Shown piece by piece: positions 1-5,608 of a DNA stretch of 8,654 bases (position 1 is its first letter; every line of letters starts with the position of its first letter). The position numbers were made by a program, and so were the translations under genes. The notes under the pieces were generated by a model. It was given only the letters and a program-made list of their open reading frames with translations. It searched no databases and was not told the DNA's origin. The DNA is from an uncultured Ruminococcus sp. (lineage in GTDB: Bacteria; Bacillota; Clostridia; Oscillospirales; Ruminococcaceae): assembly GCA_947178195.1 (NCBI GenBank), contig CAMWXM010000115.1, positions 1 to 8,654 of the forward strand, in the 5' to 3' direction.

Positions 1-1286
1 TTAGAGCTTAATTTTTCAAATGTTTTTTCTTTATCAGAATTATTGATTTTTATATTTTTTTCAAGCTCTGAAATAGTTTTAAGAATTTTTTCTTTATTTA
101 TTCTATATTCATCAAGTGAATCTATCCCAGCTTCATACGCTTCTTTTACACGCTCAAGCTTTTTACGCTCCTTTTCAATCAATACCGGAGCAAAGTTATC
201 CTTTTCCTGTTCAGAAACAGACTTTTTATAAATTTTAAAATTTTGTGTTTCAAGATCGTTTTTAAGCGCACTAATTACCGATGAATTAAGTTTACTAAGA
301 CTTGCACTGTGTGATACTTCACATGTTCCTTTTGAATATCTGTTACATTGAACTCTGTTATTTACTGCATAAACGAGCGATCCTCCGCAATTGCTACATT
401 TAAGAAAGCCTTTAAGCATGAATTCATTTGAAGATTGCCTTGAATTTTTTGGGAATAATTTTTTCTTTTCAAGTAGCATATTTTGAACCATATCGAAAAC
501 TTCTTGTTCAATAATTGGCTGGTGTTTACCTTCAGTAATAATTGTATCTTTGCAGTTATAATTTCTTGATTTGGTTTTTACAGGCGTCCATGTAAGTTTT
601 CCAACATAAACAACGTTTCTTAAAACATACTCAATCCCACGGTTTTCCCATTTATTTCCATGCTTAGTTTTTATTCCCATTGCATTTAAGTCTTTTGCAA
701 TTTCCAGACAGCCTTGACCATTAAGATATTTTTCAAAAATAATTTTGACTATAGGAGCAGTTTCCGGATTAGGTATAAAAATATTATTTTTTACATCGTA
801 TCCGAAAGGAGGCGTACTTACAACTTCACCTCTTTGTGCCTTTTCGGTCATACCTCTGCGAACCTCTTCTGCAAGATTAATACTGTAGTATTCATCCATG
901 GCTTCAATTAAAGCTTCTATAAGAATTGAGGTTTTATCTTCTCCCAGTTGTTCAGAAACGGAAATAACATCTATACCACACTGTTTTCTTAACATGGATT
1001 TATAAACAATACTATCTTCACGATTTCTTGCAAAACGGCTGAATTTCCACAATAAAATAACATCAAATGGTTTAGGTTTTATTTTAGCCATTCCAATCAT
1101 TTTCATAAATTCAGGACGCTTTTCTGCTTTTCTGCCGCTTATCCCTTCATCCATAAAAACAAATTTTTCAGGAAGAATCATATCATTTCTTTTAGCGTAA
1201 TCACGTATTGCCTTAAGCTGGCTGTTGGGTGAATATTCAACCTGATCGTCAGTTGAGACTCTTATATATGCTGCTGCTGTTTTCAT
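1..1286 (-). CDS. Serine site-specific recombinase (resolvase/invertase family), C-terminus cut by the window edge
   Basis: A large serine recombinase that would cut and rejoin DNA at attachment sites through a covalent phosphoserine link, as in clostridial integrative elements and prophages. I translated the minus strand from the ATG at 1286: 428 codons are open and the frame leaves the window without a stop. The resolvase domain spans residues 1-150, with the motif YIRVSTDDQ giving catalytic Ser11 and Arg9, and FSRFARNRE (82-90) supplying further conserved arginines. A Recombinase domain follows at about 158-265. A zinc ribbon has Cys297, Cys300, Cys314 and Cys322. A charged, probably coiled-coil stretch covers about 370-415. 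Family members are commonly 500 residues or more, so the tail is missing here. The start is supported by AAGGAG at 1294-1299. The domain order fits an integrase-type enzyme rather than a small resolvase. Its target site is not known. Confidence 0.93.
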   Translation of the reverse strand, partial: MKTAAAYIRVSTDDQVEYSPNSQLKAIRDYAKRNDMILPEKFVFMDEGISGRKAEKRPEFMKMIGMAKIKPKPFDVILLWKFSRFARNREDSIVYKSMLRKQCGIDVISVSEQLGEDKTSILIEALIEAMDEYYSINLAEEVRRGMTEKAQRGEVVSTPPFGYDVKNNIFIPNPETAPIVKIIFEKYLNGQGCLEIAKDLNAMGIKTKHGNKWENRGIEYVLRNVVYVGKLTWTPVKTKSRNYNCKDTIITEGKHQPIIEQEVFDMVQNMLLEKKKLFPKNSRQSSNEFMLKGFLKCSNCGGSLVYAVNNRVQCNRYSKGTCEVSHSASLSKLNSSVISALKNDLETQNFKIYKKSVSEQEKDNFAPVLIEKERKKLERVKEAYEAGIDSLDEYRINKEKILKTISELEKNIKINNSDKEKTFEKLSS

Positions 1287-1317
1287 TTTTTCACTCCTTA
1301 TATAGAGTACTTCTAAA

Positions 1318-1347
1318 AATATAGACGCATTTTTTCCTCAATGTCAG
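1318..1347 (-). promoter_or_regulatory. Candidate sigma-A promoter of the recombinase gene
   Basis: On the minus strand CTGACA (1342-1347) is followed after 18 bases by TATATT (1318-1323), each box matching consensus at five of six positions. It lies just upstream of the AAGGAG ribosome binding site at 1294-1299 and the start codon at 1286. The fit is good, but such boxes arise by chance in AT-rich DNA. Confidence 0.45.
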
Positions 1348-1563
1348 ATGCAAATTACTTATTGCCAACATGAACAGGATCAAATCTTCTATAATATATC
1401 TGTCATCAGTTAAATATATGTCTTTTTTCTCTATGTATAATGCAGTGGCTCACCGTATTATCTAAAAAAGCGCACAAAAAAATATTACTTTACTAAAAAA
1501 TGTTTTGAATTTAAGGAAACAAGTACAAGTAGTGACGAGTAGGATGTAAGAGAGGTGATTTTT

Positions 1564-1758
1564 ATGAGTAAAAATAAAAGAAATGATATTTATCCACATG
1601 TAAGTTATGTGTGTATAGGTGATGATTATCCGGTAAGATGGGATTCACTTAGTTTGAAAAAAAGAACCGAACTTTCTGAAAAAATGATGGAAAAGGTTTC
1701 TGAAAATTTGAGCCGATATATCAATTCTCATCCGGAAGAATTAGAATCACTGTTATAA
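1564..1758 (+). CDS. Small protein of unknown function, divergent from the recombinase (64 aa)
   Basis: I do not recognise this family. The product is 64 residues, charged and without a signal peptide or membrane segment. It has a YPHVSYVCIGDDYPVRWDSL stretch (residues 10-29) followed by a helical-looking, Lys/Glu-rich C-terminal half. I chose the ATG at 1564 over the in-frame GTG at 1555 because AGAGGTG (1551-1557) is a good ribosome binding site for 1564 and overlaps the GTG itself. The gene is divergent from the serine recombinase, with 277 bases between the two starts, and ends before a hairpin terminator at 1850. The arrangement suggests a small accessory or regulatory protein of the same mobile element, which is inference from position only. 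A nucleic-acid-binding role is possible but has no motif behind it. Confidence 0.7.
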   Translation: MSKNKRNDIYPHVSYVCIGDDYPVRWDSLSLKKRTELSEKMMEKVSENLSRYINSHPEELESLL

Positions 1759-1849
1759 ATAACTTTTACTACATAAATTGTCTTGCAGTTTCTTTGCAAT
1801 TCAGGTGTTCATTCCACATTATTTTCACAACTTTTTGTTTGATTTTATT

Positions 1850-1879
1850 GGGAGCATAAAATTGCTCTCTTTTCTTTTA
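1850..1879 (+). terminator. Rho-independent terminator after the small gene
   Basis: The arms GGGAGCA (1850-1856) and TGCTCTC (1863-1869) form a 7-bp stem with one G-U pair around a 6-base loop, followed by the T-rich run TTTTCTTTTA. It lies about 90 bases after the stop at 1758 and separates the putative mobile unit from the dus promoter. Confidence 0.7.
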
Positions 1880-1942
1880 TTATATTACAAATAAAGTGTC
1901 AAGCTTTTTTAAAACGTCATCACGCTCCGCTTTATCTTTAAC

Positions 1943-1971
1943 TTGACATGACAATTTATATCATGTATAAT
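1943..1971 (+). promoter_or_regulatory. Consensus sigma-A promoter of dus
   Basis: TTGACA (1943-1948) and TATAAT (1966-1971) are separated by exactly 17 bases, a perfect match to the housekeeping consensus. Transcription would start near 1978, giving a leader of about 26 bases with GGAG at 1992-1995 before the ATG at 2004. Confidence 0.85.
1946..1966. promoter_or_regulatory. Inverted repeat inside the dus promoter, possible operator
   Basis: ACATGA (1946-1951) and TCATGT (1961-1966) are perfect 6-bp inverted arms with a 9-base spacer. They fill the region between the -35 and -10 boxes and overlap both, as a repressor site would. The arms are short and the DNA is AT-rich, so this may be coincidence. 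No regulator for it is visible in the window. Confidence 0.3.
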
Positions 1972-2003
1972 AAATAAACATTATATAAAACGGAGCTTTA
2001 AAA

Positions 2004-2990
2004 ATGGAATATGTGAAAATAGGAAATGTAAAAATAAAAAAAACTGCCGCATTAGCGCCGATGGCGTCAGTTGCGGACAGAGCTTACCGTATTTTATGCA
2101 GTGAATACGGTGCATGCTACACAGTAAGCGAGCTTGTTTCGGCCAAGGGATTATGCTACAGCGATAAAAAAACAGCGGAGCTATGCACTGTAACCGAAAA
2201 GGAGCGTCCTATGGCCATACAGATTTTCGGCGATGATCCTGAATTTATGAAAAGTGCCGCAGAAATATGCATGAAATATTCTCCTGATATTATAGATATA
2301 AATATGGGCTGTCCTGTGCCTAAGGTAGTAAATAATAATTCCGGCTGTGCTCTTATGAAAGATTCGCAAAGAGCGGCGGAAATCGTCAGGGCGGTCAAAA
2401 GTGTTTCGGGGGTGCCGGTTACTGTAAAATTTCGCAAGGGTTGGAGCAGTAACAGTGTAAACGCAGTGGAATTTGCTGAAATGTTGGAAAATGCCGGCGC
2501 AGATGCTCTTACTATTCATGGCAGAACTAAAGATCAGATGTACTCGGGAAAAGCTGACAGAAATATAATAAAAATGGTAAAGCAAGCCGTAAAAATACCG
2601 GTTATCGGAAACGGAGATATTGATAGTCTTGAAAGCTGCCTGGATATGTATAATAGTACAGGCTGCGACCTGGCAATGATAGGCAGAGCTTCTTATGGCA
2701 ATCCTTTTATTTTCAGGGAAATTGAATGTTATTTTGAAAATACCGAATATATTCCTCCCGATATTGAAAAGCGGATGGAAATAATGCTTTATCATATAAA
2801 ACTGATTCTACAGCAGCCTGAAAAAAATAATGAACAGCGAGCCATGAAAGAAGCAAGAAAGCATGCTTCGTGGTATATGAAGGGACTTTACGGTGCGGCG
2901 GCGTTCAGGGCAAAATGCTACAGCCTTGAAACATATGCTGATGCACAAAGACTTGCGGAAGAATTTTTACAGCTTCAACAGAATAAATAA
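2004..2990 (+). CDS. dus: tRNA-dihydrouridine synthase, DusB-like
   Basis: A flavin-dependent cytoplasmic enzyme that reduces specific uridines in tRNA to dihydrouridine using FMN and NADPH. The 328-residue product has the full TIM-barrel length of the family. Visible motifs in order: an N-terminal LAPMASVADRAYR (17-29), a Q-I-F-G strand (73-76), the family signature DINMGCPVPKV (98-108) with catalytic Cys103, the KFRKGW segment with Lys142, HGRT at 172-175, the FMN-phosphate-binding GNGD (202-205), and MIGRASYGNPFIF (225-237). The C-terminal helical tRNA-binding domain follows. The ATG at 2004 is chosen because of GGAG at 1992-1995 and the perfect promoter upstream. The gene stands alone on the plus strand, and its stop codon overlaps the U-tract of a minus-strand terminator. 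DusB is the closest subfamily by motif pattern; which tRNA position it modifies is inference. Confidence 0.95.
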   Translation: MEYVKIGNVKIKKTAALAPMASVADRAYRILCSEYGACYTVSELVSAKGLCYSDKKTAELCTVTEKERPMAIQIFGDDPEFMKSAAEICMKYSPDIIDINMGCPVPKVVNNNSGCALMKDSQRAAEIVRAVKSVSGVPVTVKFRKGWSSNSVNAVEFAEMLENAGADALTIHGRTKDQMYSGKADRNIIKMVKQAVKIPVIGNGDIDSLESCLDMYNSTGCDLAMIGRASYGNPFIFREIECYFENTEYIPPDIEKRMEIMLYHIKLILQQPEKNNEQRAMKEARKHASWYMKGLYGAAAFRAKCYSLETYADAQRLAEEFLQLQQNK

Positions 2991-3017
2991 AAAAAGCAGC
3001 CGTGCAATGCACAGCTG
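2989..3017 (-). terminator. Rho-independent terminator pointing toward dus
   Basis: Read on the minus strand, CAGCTGTGC (3017-3009) pairs with GCACGGCTG (3005-2997) in a 9-bp stem with one G-U pair and a 3-base loop. One C and then seven T residues (2995-2989) follow. On the plus strand the same hairpin carries a C-A mismatch and lacks a T-tract, so it is a minus-strand terminator. No minus-strand protein gene lies upstream of it, which points to a noncoding transcript. Confidence 0.75.
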
Positions 3018-3123
3018 ATAAAAGATAATACAGAGGGGGAATCAGGGCTCGGAATCTGTTAAACAGACTCCGCAGATTAAGAAGGTATTATTACTTTCTT
3101 CCTTGATCCATGAATATATTATA
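2989..3123 (-). ncRNA. Candidate small noncoding RNA between dus and groES, minus strand
   Basis: This is a proposal from sequence, not a recognised RNA family. On the minus strand a perfect TATAAT (3123-3118) is followed by about 120 bases with no reading frame of note, ending at the terminator at 3017-2989. A second hairpin at 3072-3050 has 10 pairs around a TTA loop. Both hairpins contain a G-U pair on the minus strand that is an A-C or C-A mismatch on the plus strand, so both favour the minus-strand RNA. The weak point is the -35: no good hexamer lies 16-18 bases upstream of TATAAT, so the true 5' end may be further up, for example after TATATAAG near 3170. The RNA would converge on dus and could overlap the end of its mRNA. 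Confidence 0.45.
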
Positions 3124-3181
3124 TATTTCATTTCTTAAAATAATCTTAAGGAAATACTTTCGGCTTATATAAAAACAGTTT

Positions 3182-3258
3182 TTAAGGCAATATCACCCAA
3201 AGCTTTCAGATGTGCAGAAAAATTTATTTAGAAAAGTTTTCCGGGTTTTATTGCTTAA
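3182..3258. repeat. Imperfect inverted repeat with TTAAGGCAATA end
   Basis: The left arm TTAAGGCAATATCACCC (3182-3198) is matched by the right arm GGGTTTTATTGCTTAA (3243-3258), with one bulged G and two mismatches. The arms flank 44 AT-rich bases. The first 11 bases recur at 7181-7191 at the edge of a perfect hairpin, so this may be a decayed copy of a dispersed palindromic element bounded by TTAA. It lies in the gap between the candidate minus-strand RNA and groES. Confidence 0.4.
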
Positions 3259-3353
3259 TTTTTCTTGTTTGTTAAAAATCACCATTGAAAGCTATCTCGA
3301 CAGTGGGATTGTTGTTCAATAATACAAAAATGCGTATATGCATTAAAATATAC

Positions 3354-3381
3354 TTGATTTTTCAGAAAAAAATGATAAAAT
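3354..3381 (+). promoter_or_regulatory. groESL promoter
   Basis: TTGATT (3354-3359) and TAAAAT (3376-3381) are separated by 16 bases. The start of transcription would fall near 3388, inside the CIRCE element, which is the usual geometry for HrcA-repressed chaperonin operons. Confidence 0.75.
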
Positions 3382-3385
3382 AATA

Positions 3386-3412
3386 TTAGCACTCAAATAA
3401 GAAGAGTGCTAA
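3386..3412 (+). promoter_or_regulatory. CIRCE operator (HrcA binding site)
   Basis: TTAGCACTC, nine bases, then GAGTGCTAA: an exact match to the CIRCE consensus. In Gram-positive bacteria the HrcA repressor binds this site and releases it after heat shock; GroEL itself helps HrcA stay active, giving feedback. The hrcA gene is not in this window. Confidence 0.97.
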
Positions 3413-3448
3413 TCATGGAAATCAAGTATAAATTTGGGAGGAATAAAT

Positions 3449-3733
3449 ATGAATATCAAACCATTGGCAGACAGAGTTGTTATTAAGATGCTCGAAGCAG
3501 AAGAAACCACAAAGAGCGGATTGATTTTAGCGGCGGCTTCCAAAGAAAAACCACAGATAGCCGAAATCGTTGCGGTAGGACCGGGCGGAATCGTTGACGG
3601 CGAAAAGGTTGATATGTATTTAAATGTAGGCGATAAAGTTTTACTCAGTAAATATGCTGGCACAGAGGTTAAGGTTGACGATGTTGAATATACTATTCTC
3701 CGTCAGTCTGAGGTTCTGGCAATAGTTGAATAA
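3449..3733 (+). CDS. groES: Co-chaperonin GroES
   Basis: The 10-kDa lid of the chaperonin: a heptameric ring that caps GroEL and closes the folding cage. The product is 94 residues, the normal length. It opens with MNIKPLADRVVIKM. The mobile loop lies at about 16-33, with the hydrophobic contact Leu25-Ile26-Leu27 that docks on the GroEL apical domain. The roof segment around residues 43-52 (VGPGGIVDGE) and the closing strands DDVEYTIL are in place. The start at 3449 is chosen over the upstream in-frame ATG at 3434 because GGGAGG at 3436-3441 sits 7 bases before 3449. It is first in a two-gene operon, 38 bases ahead of groEL, under the CIRCE-controlled promoter. Confidence 0.97.
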   Translation: MNIKPLADRVVIKMLEAEETTKSGLILAAASKEKPQIAEIVAVGPGGIVDGEKVDMYLNVGDKVLLSKYAGTEVKVDDVEYTILRQSEVLAIVE

Positions 3734-3771
3734 AAAATACATTTAGATTTAAATAAAGGAGATTGATTATC

Positions 3772-5400
3772 ATGGCAAAGGATATTATATACGGTGAAGA
3801 CGCAAGAAAAGCTTTACAGGCAGGTATCGACAAGCTTGCTGATACAGTTAAGATAACACTGGGTCCGAAGGGCAGAAACGTAGTCCTGGATAAAAAATTT
3901 GGCTCGCCTCTGGTTACAAACGACGGAGTTACCATTGCAAAGGAAATTGAGCTTGAGGACGCTTTTGAAAATATGGGCGCACAGATGCTCAAAGAGGTTG
4001 CAACTAAAACCAACGACGCAGCAGGCGATGGTACTACTACCGCAACTCTTCTTGCACAGGCTATGATTTGTGAAGGTATGAAAAATATTGCCGCAGGCGC
4101 AAATCCGATGATAGTAAAAAAAGGTATGGCAAAGGCTGTTGATGCTGCGGTCGAAACAGTTATTGCAAATTCAAAGACTATCGAAGGCAGCGATGATATT
4201 GCAAGAGTTGCCACAGTTTCCTCCGCTGATGAAAACGTAGGAAAGCTTATTGCTGACGCTATGGAAAAGGTTACTGCGGACGGAGTTATCACAATTGAAG
4301 AAAGCAAAACTGCTGAAACATACAGCGAGGTTGTTGAAGGAATGCAGTTTGACAGAGGATATATTTCACCGTACATGGTAACAGATACCGAAAAAATGGA
4401 AGCGGTTTATGACGATCCATATATTCTTATTACAGACAAGAAGATATCTTCTATTCAGGAGATTCTTCCGCTTCTTGAACAGCTTGTTCAGTCGGGAAAG
4501 AAACTGGTTATTATCGCTGAAGATATTGAAGGCGAGGCTCTTACGACCCTTATACTCAATAATCTCAGAGGTACTTTCAAGTGCGCAGCTGTAAAAGCTC
4601 CGGGCTTTGGCGACAGAAGAAAAGAAATGCTCAAAGATATTGCTATTCTTACAGGCGGTGAGGTTATTTCTGAAGAGCTTGGTCTTGATCTTAAAGAAAC
4701 AACTATCGAGCAGCTTGGTCAGGCAAGACAGGTAGTTATCCAGAAGGAAAATACTATTATTGTTGACGGAGCAGGCAGTGCAGATGAGATTTCAAACAGA
4801 GTTGCTCAGATCAGATCACAGATTGAAACCACAACATCTGATTTCGACAGAGAAAAGCTTCAGGAAAGACTTGCAAAACTTTCAGGTGGTGTTGCTGTTA
4901 TCAAGGTGGGTGCAGCTACTGAAATTGAAATGAAGGAAAAGAAGCTCAGAATCGAGGACGCTCTTGCGGCTACAAAGGCTGCTGTTGAAGAAGGTATTGT
5001 AGCGGGCGGCGGTACTGCTCTTATTAATGCTATTCCGGCTGTTGAAAAGCTTACAAACGAGCTTGAAGGCGATGAAAAAACAGGTGCACAGATAATTCTT
5101 AGAGCTCTTGAAGAGCCTGTTCGCCAGATCGCTAAAAACGCAGGTCTTGAAGGAAGCGTTATTATCAATGAGATTATCAAATCAGGCAAAACCGGCTATG
5201 GTTTTGACGCTTATAATGAAAAGTATGTGGATATGATCCCAGCAGGTATCGTTGACCCTACTAAAGTTACTCGTTCAGCGCTCCAGAACGCTGCTTCCGT
5301 ATCTGCTATGGTTCTTACTACGGAAAGTCTTGTTGCCGATATTCCTGCTCCTGAAGCAGCTCCTGCTATGCCTCAGGGTGGCATGGGAATGGGATATTAA
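3772..5400 (+). CDS. groEL: Chaperonin GroEL (Hsp60)
   Basis: The 60-kDa chaperonin: two stacked heptameric rings that fold cytosolic proteins by ATP-driven cycles with GroES. The 542-residue product is full length. The N-terminus is MAKDIIYGEDARKAL. The nucleotide site is visible as LGPKGRNVVLD (30-40) and GDGTTTATLL (85-94), with Asp86 matching the catalytic Asp87 of the E. coli protein. EEGIVAGGGTALI in the second equatorial half closes the ATP pocket. The C-terminus has the flexible Gly-Met tail (QGGMGMGY), shorter than the E. coli repeat. The start at 3772 follows AAGGAG (3756-3761); the upstream GTG at 3763 lies too close to it. Codon use is more GC-rich and biased than in the recombinase, as expected for a highly expressed gene. 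Expression is through the groES promoter; no separate promoter is seen in the 38-base gap. Confidence 0.98.
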   Translation: MAKDIIYGEDARKALQAGIDKLADTVKITLGPKGRNVVLDKKFGSPLVTNDGVTIAKEIELEDAFENMGAQMLKEVATKTNDAAGDGTTTATLLAQAMICEGMKNIAAGANPMIVKKGMAKAVDAAVETVIANSKTIEGSDDIARVATVSSADENVGKLIADAMEKVTADGVITIEESKTAETYSEVVEGMQFDRGYISPYMVTDTEKMEAVYDDPYILITDKKISSIQEILPLLEQLVQSGKKLVIIAEDIEGEALTTLILNNLRGTFKCAAVKAPGFGDRRKEMLKDIAILTGGEVISEELGLDLKETTIEQLGQARQVVIQKENTIIVDGAGSADEISNRVAQIRSQIETTTSDFDREKLQERLAKLSGGVAVIKVGAATEIEMKEKKLRIEDALAATKAAVEEGIVAGGGTALINAIPAVEKLTNELEGDEKTGAQIILRALEEPVRQIAKNAGLEGSVIINEIIKSGKTGYGFDAYNEKYVDMIPAGIVDPTKVTRSALQNAASVSAMVLTTESLVADIPAPEAAPAMPQGGMGMGY

Positions 5401-5421
5401 TAAAACCTCTCATATAGTTAT

Positions 5422-5457
5422 AATACGGAATACTGCTGAAAGTATTCCGTATTTTTT
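5422..5457 (+). terminator. Rho-independent terminator of the groESL operon
   Basis: AATACGGAATACT (5422-5434) and AGTATTCCGTATT (5441-5453) form a perfect 13-bp stem around a 6-base loop, followed by four more T residues. It lies 22 bases after the groEL stop, and the next promoter begins 11 bases after it. Confidence 0.92.
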
Positions 5458-5467
5458 GCAGTATTTA

Positions 5468-5496
5468 TTGACAAAGCGGCGGTAATATTATATACT
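5468..5496 (+). promoter_or_regulatory. Sigma-A promoter of the LRR-dockerin gene
   Basis: TTGACA (5468-5473) and TATACT (5491-5496) are exactly 17 bases apart, one mismatch from full consensus. Transcription would begin near 5503, leaving a leader of about 106 bases before the signal-peptide ATG at 5609. Confidence 0.8.
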
Positions 5497-5502
5497 ATAA
5501 AT

Positions 5503-5608
5503 ACAATGAAAAATATAAACTTCACAAAAGGATATGTAAGCTATGAAAAACATTTTGATAATGGCAATGGAACAGTGACAGCATAAACCATAATTAGGAG
5601 TGATTATT
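5503..5608 (+). other. Leader of the dockerin gene with two tiny reading frames
   Basis: Two short frames overlap here. One of 26 codons starts at the ATG at 5506 and stops at 5586; it would be nearly leaderless because transcription starts near 5503. One of 11 codons starts at the ATG at 5543, with AAAAGGA at 5526-5532 about 10 bases upstream, and stops at 5578. Neither resembles a peptide I know. Either could be a leader peptide or plain chance. The main gene has its own ribosome binding site, TAGGAG, at about 5596-5601. Confidence 0.3.

Larger units (their letters stand above)
3349..3430. repeat. 12-bp perfect inverted repeat bracketing the groESL promoter and CIRCE
   Basis: TATACTTGATTT (3349-3360) and AAATCAAGTATA (3419-3430) are exact reverse complements, 58 bases apart. 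The left arm contains the groES -35 box and the right arm lies just before the ribosome binding site. Transcription would start between the arms, so they cannot pair within the mRNA. A DNA-level role, such as binding by a dimeric protein or looping, is the likelier reading. Confidence 0.5.

Noticed and set aside
1362..1395. Plus-strand promoter TTGCCA to TATAAT for the small gene
   Set aside because: The spacing is 22 bases, too long for sigma-A. A second TATAAT at 1436-1441 also lacks a good -35, so the promoter of the small gene stays unassigned.
2156..2795. Two minus-strand reading frames of 93 and 204 codons inside dus
   Set aside because: They are shadows of the dus gene: no ribosome binding site, no known motif, and the opposite strand encodes a complete conserved enzyme.
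3693..5189. Minus-strand reading frames of 227 and 109 codons across groEL
   Set aside because: They are antisense shadows of groEL with Ser/Ala/Ile-rich low-complexity translations typical of reversed biased codons.
5252..5485. Plus-strand 77-codon frame across the groEL end and terminator
   Set aside because: It is out of frame with groEL, covers the terminator hairpin and has a Leu-rich translation typical of a frame shadow.
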